A DNA stretch of 64,000 bases from Thiomicrorhabdus sp. Milos-T2 (GCF_000702325.1 NZ_KL370891.1:1941306-2005305); one strand, 5' to 3'; positions 36,126-46,405 are shown, counted from the first letter of the stretch. Numbers and translations: made by a program. Notes: a model not told the origin generated them from the letters alone.

Positions 36126-36480
36126 AATCAGACAGTACAGAAATTGAGAAGCCTTTTTAAATAGGATACTTTGCCTGTAATTTTGTCACTCAGGCTTCCC
36201 GTTACTTTTTGCAATTTGGCAAAAAAGTAACCAAAAAACAAACCCCACTCCATAAATGGGCAAGTTCTAAGCTTGTGAACTGAAAACGCTGAACTCGCTG
36301 CGCTCAAACAGCAGCGTTTTTTTACCGTTCACTTCGCTAAGAACCTTGCACCATTTATTACAAGGGGACTTTAGGCGTTTGTCCAAGCATCAATATAAGC
36401 ATCACAAACGTGAAAAATAATTCTAATCTTATTATGATTGGTTATTAAATTAGTATCCTAATTGACTGTTATCCGTTCAG
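36126..36480 (+). repeat. ~350-bp interspersed repeat, family B copy 1
   Basis: Starts ATCAGACAGTACAG..TTGAGAAGCC and includes CTCAGGCTTCCCGTTACTTT, the inverted words GCAATTTGGC and CAGCGTTTT, and ends near 'aattgactgttat'. The same unit is at 43291-43640 in direct orientation and at about 40710-41072 inverted. No open frame of note. Confidence 0.85.
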
Positions 36481-36636
36481 ATTAAATTCAAATTATTACA
36501 ATTTAATGTTTAAAATTTTCCACATCAAGTGCGGGAATGACGTTAATTATTTTTCCGAATATAACGCAGAGAGTTGGTCATTATCGGGTTTGACCCGATA
36601 ATCTTGGTCTTTATTCAACGTCCTAATTTACAAACA
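36481..36636. repeat. Paired-hairpin unit upstream of tpm stop
   Basis: Degenerate copy of the paired hairpin: CACATCAAGTGCGGGAATGACG (about 36520) and TTATCGGGTTTGACCCGATAA (about 36582-36602). Confidence 0.6.
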
Positions 36637-36648
36637 ACCAGGCCTGGT
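36637..36648. repeat. Iterated palindrome ACCAGGCCTGGT (copy 8)
   Basis: Perfect intergenic copy 16 bp beyond the tpm stop. Confidence 0.9.
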
Positions 36649-36663
36649 AAAGACCAAACAGGT

Positions 36664-37296
36664 TTATTCCCCTTCAATTACAAAAACCTTTTCTAGGGCT
36701 TTATGCCCTTTACGACTAAAAGGCACTTCTTCTACTTTGGTTACCCTAGCAAAAGGTTCAAATAGACTTCTTACTTCTTCTTCAGAAACTGAAAATGGAG
36801 GACCTGGCATTTTAGTTTGGTCGAACTCCATTGTGACAAGTAAATAGCGAGATTTTTTTGGCAAAATAGCCTGTAAATGCAATACATAGTCTTGACGCAT
36901 TTGCGGTGGCAAAGCCACCAAAGCCGCTCTATCATAAACAACATGAATATCACGACACTGCTCAGCGGTTAGGTGAAAAAAATCACCGCACAACAACATC
37001 ATATTGGGTAATTGATAACCACAATGATTCCCTTGCTGAATAGCTTGCGCCTGCAAATTATTTTCGACTAAAAACTCCTCTAAAGCTTTAGGACTTAATT
37101 CTATGCCTAATACGGAATGCCCTTGTTGAGCAAGCCAAAGCATATCTAAGGTTTTACCACACAAAGGAACTAAAACATTTTCATTGCCCTGTAAACCCAG
37201 CTTTGACCAATGATTTTTTAAATATTCATTAATCTCCGACTGATGAAACCCTACAACACCGCTCTCCCACATGTCATGCCAAAAATTAGCTTCCAT
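36664..37296 (-). CDS. tpm: Thiopurine S-methyltransferase family protein
   Basis: 210 residues. FWHDMWESGVVGFHQSEINEYLKNHW and VLVPLCGKTLDMLWLAQQGHSVLGIELS are hallmark TPMT sequences, with the SAM-binding motif in the second. In bacteria TPMT methylates thiols and can detoxify selenium or tellurium compounds. It is divergent from the thioredoxin-like gene at 37348. The original substrate is unknown. Confidence 0.93.
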   Translation of the reverse strand: MEANFWHDMWESGVVGFHQSEINEYLKNHWSKLGLQGNENVLVPLCGKTLDMLWLAQQGHSVLGIELSPKALEEFLVENNLQAQAIQQGNHCGYQLPNMMLLCGDFFHLTAEQCRDIHVVYDRAALVALPPQMRQDYVLHLQAILPKKSRYLLVTMEFDQTKMPGPPFSVSEEEVRSLFEPFARVTKVEEVPFSRKGHKALEKVFVIEGE

Positions 37297-37347
37297 TACT
37301 CTAATCCTAATCCGTTAACCGTCTTATAATGAGCGCTATATTAACAC

Positions 37348-37923
37348 ATGGTAAAAACCTATTTTATGAGCAATCAACCAAATTCCGAACAAAAATCCCA
37401 GCCATTACCAACGGTAAAATTTTGGCAAAAAAAATGGGTTAAAAACCTCATCACTGTTGTAATTTTTGTGGCGATTTATCTGTCAGTACGCCCATTTATG
37501 CAAGGTGATGTTATTCATGGGCAAGCACCTATCATGCAAGTGACGACTATCAATGGAAACACCATTGATTTACAAGCCTTAAACCAGCAAGGCAAACCCG
37601 TTTTAATTCATATTTGGGCTACCTGGTGCCCGATTTGTAAGGTAAGCAAAGGCGGCGTTGAATCCATTGCTAAGGATTATGCGGTGATTAATATTGCCAC
37701 TCAATCGGCTGACAATGACCAGCTACTGACTTACGCTAAAGAGAATGAGATGAACCCCAATATTATCGTCAACGATTTAGAGGGAAAGTGGCTTAAAACC
37801 TTTGGTGCCAAAGCGGTCCCTGCAGACTTTGTGGTTGCGCCTAATGGTAAAATTGAATTTGTGGAAGTTGGTTTTACCACAGCATGGGGCTTACGCTTAA
37901 GACTTTGGTGGGCTGGGCTATGA
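37348..37923 (+). CDS. Membrane-anchored thioredoxin-like protein (TlpA/ScsD type)
   Basis: 191 residues with an N-terminal membrane anchor (about 33-50, NLITVVIFVAIYLSV) and a periplasmic thioredoxin fold. The active site is WCPIC in IHIWATWCPICKVSKGG, and the cis-Pro is in KAVPADFVV. This layout matches ScsD/TlpA proteins that reduce or oxidise periplasmic disulphides. The ATG at 37348 or an internal MSNQPN could be the start. Its stop overlaps the next gene's ATG (ATGA), so they are coupled. Confidence 0.85.
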   Translation: MVKTYFMSNQPNSEQKSQPLPTVKFWQKKWVKNLITVVIFVAIYLSVRPFMQGDVIHGQAPIMQVTTINGNTIDLQALNQQGKPVLIHIWATWCPICKVSKGGVESIAKDYAVINIATQSADNDQLLTYAKENEMNPNIIVNDLEGKWLKTFGAKAVPADFVVAPNGKIEFVEVGFTTAWGLRLRLWWAGL

Positions 37924-38633
37924 AGTATGATGGCATGATTATTCACAGTGAGCGTGATGAGTTTGGTTTAATTGAAGTAGTGGATAACCGAGTCACTCGC
38001 AAACTCTATTTTGACTCTCCTATTGAGCAAAGTTGTTTATATCTTAATGCCCCCATGACTCTCAATTTTGAATACCAAGAAAAAATCATTGAGCGTGTGC
38101 ATGCTTTTGCCGCAAATAAAAAAAAGCAACAACCTATTCGAGCCTTAATGCTTGGTATGGGTGGGGGCTCAATGGCAACACACCTGTTTCACACTCAACC
38201 TAATCTTCAAATGACCATTGTAGAACTACGCCAAGCGGTAATTGATTGCGCTTATCGTTTTTTTCAATTACCCAACGAACCTGAAATTGAAACCGTACAA
38301 GATGATGCGATTGCCTTTATTAACCAAAACCCATTCGCCTACGATGTCATTATTGTTGATATATTTGACGCTGAAGGCCTACCCTCAGCATTAAGCGATA
38401 CCCAATTTCATGAAAACCTTTGGCACTCAACACAATCACCAGGCCTGGTGATTTTTAATCTTTGGTATCAATGGGATAAACAACAGACTAACGGTAAACC
38501 AATTACAACTTCAGAAACCCAACAAGTATTAAATTTTTGGGAGGCGCTTGATAATGAAAATACCGACTGTCATTTAAATCGCTATAATATCAAGTCCAGT
38601 CAAAACTTAATTTTAGAAGTTTTGAAAAGCTGA
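37920..38633 (+). CDS. Spermidine-synthase-like methyltransferase-fold protein
   Basis: About 237 residues with the start chosen at the ATGA overlap (37920). The SpeE-like core has ALMLGMGGGSMATHLFHTQPNLQMTIVELRQAV, the nucleotide-binding glycine loop, and later YDVIIVDIFDAEGLPSAL. It lacks an N-terminal beta domain of full polyamine aminopropyltransferases, so substrate is uncertain. The palindrome at 38438-38449 encodes PGLV just before VIFNLW and here extends to 20 bp. Confidence 0.8.
   Translation: MKYDGMIIHSERDEFGLIEVVDNRVTRKLYFDSPIEQSCLYLNAPMTLNFEYQEKIIERVHAFAANKKKQQPIRALMLGMGGGSMATHLFHTQPNLQMTIVELRQAVIDCAYRFFQLPNEPEIETVQDDAIAFINQNPFAYDVIIVDIFDAEGLPSALSDTQFHENLWHSTQSPGLVIFNLWYQWDKQQTNGKPITTSETQQVLNFWEALDNENTDCHLNRYNIKSSQNLILEVLKS
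38438..38449. repeat. Iterated palindrome ACCAGGCCTGGT (copy 9)
   Basis: Perfect copy extended to AATCACCAGGCCTGGTGATT inside a gene, read as PGLV. Confidence 0.9.
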
Positions 38634-38712
38634 ACGGTTTGATAAAGAGTCAATTCATAGTCAACTCATCATCAACCCCCAACTCTAACCCACATTTACT
38701 TAGCGAATCTTT

Positions 38713-40650
38713 ATGGCATTACTTTTCTTACGCGACATCTCTTTGAGCTTTGGCGCGGCTCCTTTACTTGATAAAGTCTCTTTTCAACTAGAACCACAAG
38801 AACGAGTGTGTATTGTTGGCCGAAATGGTGAGGGAAAATCGACCCTATTAAAAGTCATAGAAGGTATTGTCAATGCCGATTCGGGTAGTCGTATCGTGCA
38901 AGATGGCGTAAAAATAGCCAAACTTCAGCAAGAAGTGCCTCATGATACCATCGGCAGTGTATTTCACGTTATAGCCCAGGGTATGGGAAATATTGGTGAT
39001 CTCTTAGAAAAGTTTCATCAATTAAGTTTAGAACTAGAACAAAACTATACGGAAGAAGTCTTAGCAAAATTCACCCAAACCCAACAAGCCATTGAAAGCC
39101 AAAACGGTTGGGAGATGAAACAGCGGGTAGATACCATTATTTCAAAACTGGGTCTCCCGGAAGATAGTGAGTTTTCTAAGCTTTCTGGGGGAATGAAACG
39201 CCGAGTTTTGTTAGCCCAAGCGTTAGTTCAAGAACCAGATGTTTTATTACTTGATGAGCCAACTAACCACTTAGATATTCCCTCTATTCAATGGCTAGAA
39301 GGCTTTTTAAAAAACATTCGTTGCTCACTCATTTTTATTACCCATGATCGTGCCTTTTTACAAGCTTTAGCCACCCGTATTATTGAATTAGATCGCGGTA
39401 ACTTAAGTAATTGGCAGTGTGATTACCACACCTACTTACAACGTAAAGCAGAAACGCTGGAAGCCGAAGCCAAACAAAATGCGCTGTTTGATAAAAAACT
39501 AGCCCAAGAAGAGACCTGGATTCGTCAAGGCATCAAAGCCAGACGTACCCGAAATGAAGGCCGAGTTAGAGCCTTAGAAAAGTTACGTGAAACCCATAAA
39601 GCACGTCGCAGCCAGCAAGGTACGGCTAATCTTCAAGTTAACCGCTCCGACGCCTCTGGAAAACAGGTCTTTGAAATTGATAACTTAACCTTTAATTGGC
39701 CTAAAAAACCCATTGTTAGCGATCTTTCTACCATGATTATTCGTGGTGATAAAGTTGGGATTATTGGTGAGAACGGTTGTGGTAAATCCACCCTATTGAG
39801 CTTATTACTCGAAAAACAACAACCCGATTCAGGAACCGTTAAAGTGGGTACCAATATTGATATTGCCTATTTTGATCAACACCGCGCACAATTGGATGAA
39901 AATAAACCGGTTGTTGAAAGTGTTTTAGAAGAGAGTGATCACGTAGAGATTAATGGCCAGCGTAAACATGTTATGAGTTATTTGGCTGACTTCCTATTTT
40001 TACCCGATCGTGCTCGTCAGCCAGTTAAGTCACTTTCAGGTGGTGAACGTAATCGACTTTTATTGGCGCGAGTGTTTGCCAAACCGTCTAACTTACTTAT
40101 TTTAGATGAACCCACTAACGATTTAGATGTTGAAACCTTAGAACTGCTGGAAGAGTTGTTAATGAACTACCAAGGAACCGTTCTCATTGTTAGCCACGAC
40201 CGTGCTTTCTTAAACAACGTATGTACCAGTAGTTTAGTGTTTGATGCACCAGGTGAGGTCAATGAATATGTTGGCGGTTATGACGACTGGTTACGCCAAA
40301 GACCAGCAGAATACGGTGACGTCACTAAAATAACCGGTACTCGCCAACCAGAAGCTGAAAAAACAACACCGGTTGAAAAGCCTCAACCTTCTCAAACTGC
40401 TGTTGATAAAAAGCCCAAAAAACTCAGTTATAAAGACCAACGCGAATACGATGCTTTGCCAGAACGCTTAGAGAGTTTAGAGACTGAATTAGAAGCGATT
40501 AATGAACAAATCGCCCAGCCTGATTTTTATCAACAAGGTGAAAAAGTGGTGCAAGCAACACTTAAAACCTTAGATGATAAAGAGAATGAATTAGAAGCCG
40601 CATTTGAACGTTGGGAAGTACTAGAAGCTCTAGTAATGGGTGAAGCGTGA
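38713..40650 (+). CDS. uup: ABC-F ATPase Uup
   Basis: 645 residues with two ABC domains: Walker A GRNGEGKST (about 36-44) with signature LSGGMKRRV, and GENGCGKST (about 352-360) with signature LSGGERNRL. Between them lies the ABC-F linker (ETWIRQGIKARRTRNEGRV), and the C-terminal ~90 residues are a charged coiled coil typical of Uup. ABC-F proteins act on the ribosome or, for Uup, on DNA intermediates; there are no membrane segments. It follows the SpeE-like gene on the same strand. Confidence 0.94.
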   Translation: MALLFLRDISLSFGAAPLLDKVSFQLEPQERVCIVGRNGEGKSTLLKVIEGIVNADSGSRIVQDGVKIAKLQQEVPHDTIGSVFHVIAQGMGNIGDLLEKFHQLSLELEQNYTEEVLAKFTQTQQAIESQNGWEMKQRVDTIISKLGLPEDSEFSKLSGGMKRRVLLAQALVQEPDVLLLDEPTNHLDIPSIQWLEGFLKNIRCSLIFITHDRAFLQALATRIIELDRGNLSNWQCDYHTYLQRKAETLEAEAKQNALFDKKLAQEETWIRQGIKARRTRNEGRVRALEKLRETHKARRSQQGTANLQVNRSDASGKQVFEIDNLTFNWPKKPIVSDLSTMIIRGDKVGIIGENGCGKSTLLSLLLEKQQPDSGTVKVGTNIDIAYFDQHRAQLDENKPVVESVLEESDHVEINGQRKHVMSYLADFLFLPDRARQPVKSLSGGERNRLLLARVFAKPSNLLILDEPTNDLDVETLELLEELLMNYQGTVLIVSHDRAFLNNVCTSSLVFDAPGEVNEYVGGYDDWLRQRPAEYGDVTKITGTRQPEAEKTTPVEKPQPSQTAVDKKPKKLSYKDQREYDALPERLESLETELEAINEQIAQPDFYQQGEKVVQATLKTLDDKENELEAAFERWEVLEALVMGEA

Positions 40651-40667
40651 TTTTGAATCTATAAATC

Positions 40668-40679
40668 ACCAGGCCTGGT
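40668..40679. repeat. Iterated palindrome ACCAGGCCTGGT (copy 10)
   Basis: Perfect intergenic copy 18 bp after the uup stop. Confidence 0.9.
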
Positions 40680-40709
40680 AGTTTATTTGTAAAAAATTGA
40701 ACTTAACCT

Positions 40710-41072
40710 GTCAGGACAACAGTCAATTAATATTCTAATTTAATAAACAATCATAAAGTGGTTAGAATTATTTTTCAGTTTTGTGATTCCAAGTATGAAT
40801 ATTGAGTTTTGGATAAACGCCCTAAGTCCCCTTGTAATAAATGGTGCAAGGTTCTTAGCGTAGTGAACGGTAAAAAAACGCTGCTGTTTGAGCGTAGCGA
40901 GTTCAGCGTTTTCAGTTCACAAGCTTAGAACTTGCCCATTTATGGAGCGGGGTTTGTTTTTTGGTTACTTTTTTGCCAAATTGCAAAAAGTAACGGGAAG
41001 CCTGAGTGATAAAAATTAAGGCAAAGGCGTAATATTTTAAAAGGCTTCTCAATCTCTGTACTGTCTGATTAC
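40710..41072 (-). repeat. ~350-bp interspersed repeat, family B copy 2 (inverted)
   Basis: Reverse-complement match to 36126-36480 and 43291-43640. With copy 1 it brackets the tpm-to-uup block in inverted orientation. Confidence 0.85.
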
Positions 41073-41093
41073 ATCTACACTTTTTTCAGCTTA

Positions 41094-41558
41094 TTATTTG
41101 GCTAATGTCGCTGCTGGGGTTATATCTCCTCGCATAGCGTTCCAGTGAATTAAGCTTTGTAATAATGCCAAAAAGTCTTTTGCCATTATTGGGTGAGTTA
41201 ATTGGCTATGAAAGTGTTTAGCATCAATCAGCGGTTGTGCCCTAGCTATTTCATCATTCGTTAACGTTAAAATTAACGGCGTCTCTTTAATACTTGGATT
41301 TACGGCAACAATTTCCTGCCACGGTTGCTCTAAAGCTTCAGCTAACTTTGGGCAAACAAAAACCGCAAAATAAACTCGATGAGTTGAATAGCGGCGGGAC
41401 TCTAAATCAAGCAACATTTGCTCGGCGTCTCTTAACCCGGTTACCTCAACATCATAACGTTGCAAAAACTGCTCCATCTGTGAAAACTGAATATCATCCG
41501 TTTCACACACCGCAATTTTTTTACCTTTTAACCAAATCAGCTTTTCTTTAAATGACAT
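41094..41558 (-). CDS. Degenerate receiver-like protein
   Basis: 154 residues with the alternation of strands and helices of a response-regulator receiver: KKIAVCETDDIQFSQM supplies acidic residues at the end of strand 1. The strand-3 aspartate is absent (VYFAVFVCPKL), and the usual Lys-Pro is replaced (QLTHPIMAKDF). It would not be phosphorylated in the normal way. No output domain. It has no clear operon partner; family assignment is by pattern and uncertain. Confidence 0.5.
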   Translation of the reverse strand: MSFKEKLIWLKGKKIAVCETDDIQFSQMEQFLQRYDVEVTGLRDAEQMLLDLESRRYSTHRVYFAVFVCPKLAEALEQPWQEIVAVNPSIKETPLILTLTNDEIARAQPLIDAKHFHSQLTHPIMAKDFLALLQSLIHWNAMRGDITPAATLAK

Positions 41559-41987
41559 CCATTGTCCTCACCTGATTTGCCAACAATTAATATAGAGATC
41601 TTTGCACCCAAGGGCATAAACACGAGCCTGTGATATCAGGAAAAAGTGAAAGAATCCTTTAGATTTACATATAGAGGATTATCGCCTTTTTTAACCATTT
41701 ATCCACTCTTGCAAATACCTCAAAGAACTCTCATTATCTAATAATTCGACGATTAAAACCATCTAAATCGGTTAAATTAAAGGGTTAAATTAAAACGCTA
41801 AGCTCGCAATCAATTAAACCTACCAGGCCTGGTAGATCACTTTTATATTGTGTCATTAAAAATCACAACCACAACATAAGCGATTTTTTGGGTAATATAA
41901 CAACCTCCTTACTATTTTTAAACCTAAAACTGTACTACAATACTGCAACGAAATTAAATCCCCATCACATACTTAGGTGAACCGTAC
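41559..41987 (+). promoter_or_regulatory. nrdB upstream region
   Basis: About 430 bp without a gene. It starts with a decayed end of the MITE family (TATAGAGATCTTTGCAC at about 41591), has the 12-bp palindrome at 41822-41833 within CTACCAGGCCTGGTAG, and should hold the nrdB promoter. No clear DnaA box was seen. Confidence 0.5.
41822..41833. repeat. Iterated palindrome ACCAGGCCTGGT (copy 11)
   Basis: Perfect intergenic copy about 155 bp upstream of nrdB. Confidence 0.9.
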
Positions 41988-43121
41988 ATGAGCTGCCAAG
42001 ATAAACATACTTATTCTACTTTTTGTCGTTCAACTAACGATGCTTTAAAAGAGCCTATGTTCTTTGGGCAAAACGTTAACGTTGCGCGCTATGACCAGCA
42101 AAAATATCCCTTTTTTGAAAAACTAATTGAAAAACAATTAAGTTTTTTCTGGCGACCTGAAGAGGTAGATTTATCTAGTGACCGCACGGAATTTTCTGAG
42201 CTACCTGACAATGAAAAACATATTTTCATTAGCAATCTTAAATATCAGACCTTATTAGATTCAGTGCAAGGTCGTTCACCTAATGTGGCATTGCTCCCTT
42301 TGGTGTCGATTCCTGAACTTGAAACTTGGATAGAAACCTGGGCGTTTTCAGAGACGATTCATAGCCGTTCTTACACCCATATTATTCGTAATATTGTGGC
42401 TGATCCGTCTTTGGTTTTTGACGACATTGTGACCAATGAAGAGATTGTAAAGCGTGCCGAAAGTGTTACCGAGTATTATGATGAGCTGATTGCGTTAACT
42501 AACTACATGTATGCCAATAAAATTGATATTAACCAAGATCACGAATTCCGTAAAAAAATTAAAACCGTGCTTTATCTAACCGTTGTGTCGGTTAATGTTT
42601 TAGAAGCGATTCGTTTCTATGTTTCCTTTGCTTGTAGCTTCTCGTTTGCAGAGCGTTCACTAATGGAAGGAAACGCTAAAGTTATCAAGCTTATCGCACG
42701 AGATGAAGCACTGCACCTTTCCGGCACACAAAACATGATTACCATGATGGCAGATGGTCGAGATGATCCAGAAATGACTGAGATTGCAAAAGAGCAAAAA
42801 GAGGCGACTTATGAAATCTTTAGAGTCGCTGCTGAACAAGAAAAAGAGTGGGCAGAATACCTATTTAAGGATGGATCAATGATTGGTTTGAACGCCAATA
42901 TCCTTAAAGATTATGTTGAGTACATTACTAACGTGCGTTTAAAAGCGATTCACTTAGATCCTATTTTTACCAATACTAGCAACCCACTTCCATGGATGAA
43001 TAATTGGCTCGTCAGTGATAATGTTCAAGTAGCTCCGCAAGAATCAGAAATCAGCTCTTACTTAGTGGGTCAGGTCGATTCAAAAGTAGGTACCGATGAT
43101 TTTAGTGATTTCTCTCTATAA
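41988..43121 (+). CDS. nrdB: Ribonucleoside-diphosphate reductase, beta subunit (class Ia)
   Basis: 377 residues, very close to enterobacterial NrdB ([43 protein letters not shown]). Di-iron ligands are in [15 protein letters not shown] and [13 protein letters not shown], and the radical tyrosine is expected in the [11 protein letters not shown] region. The C-terminus [22 protein letters not shown] is the tail that docks on NrdA. The gene is alone, with a good terminator, about 8.8 kb from nrdA; most gammaproteobacteria keep the pair adjacent. Confidence 0.97.
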   Translation: MSCQDKHTYSTFCRSTNDALKEPMFFGQNVNVARYDQQKYPFFEKLIEKQLSFFWRPEEVDLSSDRTEFSELPDNEKHIFISNLKYQTLLDSVQGRSPNVALLPLVSIPELETWIETWAFSETIHSRSYTHIIRNIVADPSLVFDDIVTNEEIVKRAESVTEYYDELIALTNYMYANKIDINQDHEFRKKIKTVLYLTVVSVNVLEAIRFYVSFACSFSFAERSLMEGNAKVIKLIARDEALHLSGTQNMITMMADGRDDPEMTEIAKEQKEATYEIFRVAAEQEKEWAEYLFKDGSMIGLNANILKDYVEYITNVRLKAIHLDPIFTNTSNPLPWMNNWLVSDNVQVAPQESEISSYLVGQVDSKVGTDDFSDFSL

Positions 43122-43163
43122 GAGACCTTTACGAGAAAATGTTTACTAATAAGATGAAGATAT

Positions 43164-43203
43164 AAAAAAAGGTCATTTAACACATCGTTAAATGACCTTT
43201 TTT
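43164..43203 (+). terminator. Terminator of nrdB
   Basis: AAAAAAAGGTCATTTAAC / GTTAAATGACCTTTTTT with a 5-base loop. Confidence 0.9.
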
Positions 43204-43290
43204 ATTGGTTTAGCTTATAAATTTAGAAGCTTAGATTGAATCCTGCAATACAGTTGTCTTGAAATCTCTTGAATAAATACCTTTGCATTA

Positions 43291-43640
43291 ATCAGACAGT
43301 ACAGCGGTTGAGAAGCCTTTTTAAATATTAGCCTTTGCCTTAAGTTTTGTTACTCAGGCTTCCCGTTACTTTTTGCAGTTTGGCAAAAAGTAACCAAAAA
43401 ACAAACCCCGCTCCATAAATGGGCAAGTTCTAAGCTTGTGAACTGAAAACGCTGAACTCGCTGCGCTCAAACAGCAGCGTTTCTTTACCGTTCACTACAC
43501 TAAGAACCTTGCACCATTTATTACAAGGGGAGTTAAGGAGTTTGCCCAAGCTTCAATATTAAGCATCACAAAAGTGGAAAATAACTTAAATCTAATAATG
43601 AATTTTTATCAAGTTAGGTTAGTAATTAACTGTTATTTTG
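43291..43640 (+). repeat. ~350-bp interspersed repeat, family B copy 3
   Basis: Direct match to the copy at 36126-36480. Confidence 0.85.
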
Positions 43641-43711
43641 TCAACTTAAGTATAATTTTTTACACTTAAATTTCATCACTCAGACTTCCCGTTTAGCATA
43701 TAGTACTAGCA

Positions 43712-46405
43712 TCAAACTTGATTTAAATTCAACTCTATTTCCACTACCGTAGAATCTCCTTCCATGTGTTTTACGCTAAAGTTATGCTTTTTGACCAATT
43801 CAATCATTGAACTATTTTCGCTCAAAACCTCTCCCATCATCTGTTGAAGACCTTTTGCTTTAGCATGCTGAATTAAGCTTGCAAGCAAAGCACTGGCAAC
43901 TCCTTGATGTTGGTAATCATCACGCACGACTACAGCCATTTCGCAACTTTTACCATCAGGGTTGGTTGTATAACGGGTAACGCCAATTTCAATATTATTA
44001 CCCTGTTTATCTTGAGTCGTTGCAATAAATGCCATCTCACGGTCATAGTCTATCTGAGTAAATCTAGATAGCATTTTTGGTGACAAAGCTTGCAGGCTAT
44101 GCATAAAACGTAAATAACGACTGCGTTCTGACAAGTTACGCACAAAATCTATCTCTAATTCCGCATCTTCTGGACGAATAGGTCTTATGGTAAGGTCTAA
44201 ACCTTTATGAGTTTCTTGATGCTTAATTAACTCACTCGGATAAGGATGAATAGCCATATGTTGATAAGGTTTATAATTTAATGGCAAGGCTTTAATACTA
44301 ATTCTAGCATCCACGGCCATTGCACCGTTTTCGTCAGCAAATAAAGGGTTAATATCTAACTCCATAATTTCTGGCAACTGCGCCACCATATCAGAAATTC
44401 TTAACAATACATTTTCTATTGCGGCATGATCTACTGCAGGTAAGCCTCTAAAATCCTTAAGCATTTTGGCAACTTTAGTCTGCTGAATCATTTTTTTGGC
44501 TAAAAATTCATTAATAGGAGGCAAAGCAATGGCATTATCCTTAAGAACTTCTACACTTGTACCACCGCTACCGAAGGTTATAGCTGGACCAAATACTGGG
44601 TCTCTAGAGACACCAATCAACAGCTCACGGGCATGAGGACGTTTGAACATGGGTTCAACCGTCACACCATGAATATTTGCATTAGGTTGCTCCCCTTGAA
44701 TGCGTTCAACCATTCTACTGTATTCACTTCTAACCTCTTGCACACTTCTTAAATTAAGCTTTACGCCGCCCACATCTGATTTATGCGTTAAGTCTGGTGA
44801 ATTAATTTTTAAACTCACTGGAAAACCTATAGACTCGGCTGCAACCATTGCTTGACTGGGAGAATTTGACTCAATCGCTGGGGTAATAGGCACGCCAAAG
44901 GCATTCATAATGGCTCGAGTTTCAGTACTACTCAAGATATTACGGTGTTCACTCAATACCGACTCTATTATCGCTCGCGCACCAGAAACATCAGACGGCT
45001 TAGACAACTGATTGGCTGTTGCAGGAGATTGCATTAACAATACCTGGTTATTATGATAGGTTGAGATAAAACTAAAGGCTTCTACCGCAGCTTCAGGAGT
45101 TATAAAGGTTGGAATTTTGGCATTACTAAAGAGTGTTCTAGCTTCAGCAACCAGTGACTCACCTAACCAAGCGGTAAAAATTGGCTTATGATTTTTTGTA
45201 GCTTTTGTATAGTCAATAATGGCTTGGGCAATCCCTGTAGGGTCGCTCATCGCTTGAGGTGTGAGTAGAATTAATGTGCCATCAAATTGATCATCGTTTT
45301 GTAACACATCCAAAGCTTGAGTATAACGTTCACCTGTGGCATCTCCCAAAATATCAATCGGGTTACCGTGCGACCAATGTTCTGGTAAAAACGCATTCAG
45401 TTTTTCCATACTTTGCTCACTAATATCAGGCATTTTCACACCTAACTCTGCAGCACGATCCGTCGCCATGACTCCTGGCCCGCCGCCATTCGTTAAAATA
45501 GCAAGGCGATTATTTTTAATTTGAATATTATCTGATAACGATTTAGCCGCCGCGAATAACTGTGATATAGATTGAGCTCTCACTGCTCCTGAAAGTTCAA
45601 TAGCCGCGTTAAAGACATCGTCACCCCCAACTAAAGCTCCAGTATGCGAAACTGCAGCTTTAGAACCTTCAGGCATACGACCAGACTTTAATAAAATAAC
45701 CGGTTTCATACGTGCAGCAGCTTTTAAACCACTCATAAATTGACGAGAATTAGCTACCCCTTCAATATAGAGAAGAATATTTTTTGTTTGCGGATCTAAC
45801 GCTAAGAAGTCTAAAATCTCACCAAAATCAATGTCTGCAGCATCACCGGTAGAGATAACTTGAGAAAAGCCAACACCATTGGCTTCTGCCCAATCCAATA
45901 CCGCTGTACAAATAGCACCTGATTGCGAAACTAGAGCTAAGTTTCCTGGAATCGCTTGGTTTTTACTAAACGTTGCATTCAAGCCAATTTCTGGTCGCAG
46001 AATACCTAAGCAGTTAGGTCCAATTAAACGCATGCCATAATTTTTTGCAATCGATGCCATCTTCTGCTGCAAAACTTTACCCGCTTTATCTTCAAAACCT
46101 GCCGATAAAATCACCGCATTAGCAACGCCACGCTCACCACAAGCCTGAATAATAGAAGGAATGCTTTTAGCCGGCGTGGCAATTACGGCTAAGTCTGGAA
46201 CCTTAGGTAAAGTTTCAATATTGGCATAACAGACTTGATTTTGTACCGTATCATGCTTAGGATTAATAGGATAAATATCGCCTTTAAAACCCGCTTTAAG
46301 TAAATTTTGAAAGGCATTTCCGCCAACTGATTCAGCACGTTCACTGGCACCAAAAACGGCAATACTACTCGGTTTGAATAATTTAGTAAGATAATGAGGA
46401 CCCAT
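43712..46405 (-). CDS. Protein lysine acetyltransferase, Pat/YfiQ type (acyl-CoA synthetase-like + GNAT)
   Basis: 897 residues. An NDP-forming acyl-CoA synthetase-like part covers about 1-690: CoA-binding domain (SSIAVFGASERAESVGGNAF), succinyl-CoA-ligase-like domain and ATP-grasp (GFPVSLKINSPDLTHKSDVGGV). A C-terminal GNAT domain covers about 735-890 (LTIRPIRPEDAELEIDFVRNLSERSRYLRF; acetyl-CoA loop VVVRDDYQHQGVASALL). This is the architecture of YfiQ/PatZ, which acetylates acetyl-CoA synthetase and other proteins. The only other gene at this locus is a divergent deacetylase-family gene 28 bp away. Confidence 0.92.
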   Translation of the reverse strand: MGPHYLTKLFKPSSIAVFGASERAESVGGNAFQNLLKAGFKGDIYPINPKHDTVQNQVCYANIETLPKVPDLAVIATPAKSIPSIIQACGERGVANAVILSAGFEDKAGKVLQQKMASIAKNYGMRLIGPNCLGILRPEIGLNATFSKNQAIPGNLALVSQSGAICTAVLDWAEANGVGFSQVISTGDAADIDFGEILDFLALDPQTKNILLYIEGVANSRQFMSGLKAAARMKPVILLKSGRMPEGSKAAVSHTGALVGGDDVFNAAIELSGAVRAQSISQLFAAAKSLSDNIQIKNNRLAILTNGGGPGVMATDRAAELGVKMPDISEQSMEKLNAFLPEHWSHGNPIDILGDATGERYTQALDVLQNDDQFDGTLILLTPQAMSDPTGIAQAIIDYTKATKNHKPIFTAWLGESLVAEARTLFSNAKIPTFITPEAAVEAFSFISTYHNNQVLLMQSPATANQLSKPSDVSGARAIIESVLSEHRNILSSTETRAIMNAFGVPITPAIESNSPSQAMVAAESIGFPVSLKINSPDLTHKSDVGGVKLNLRSVQEVRSEYSRMVERIQGEQPNANIHGVTVEPMFKRPHARELLIGVSRDPVFGPAITFGSGGTSVEVLKDNAIALPPINEFLAKKMIQQTKVAKMLKDFRGLPAVDHAAIENVLLRISDMVAQLPEIMELDINPLFADENGAMAVDARISIKALPLNYKPYQHMAIHPYPSELIKHQETHKGLDLTIRPIRPEDAELEIDFVRNLSERSRYLRFMHSLQALSPKMLSRFTQIDYDREMAFIATTQDKQGNNIEIGVTRYTTNPDGKSCEMAVVVRDDYQHQGVASALLASLIQHAKAKGLQQMMGEVLSENSSMIELVKKHNFSVKHMEGDSTVVEIELNLNQV

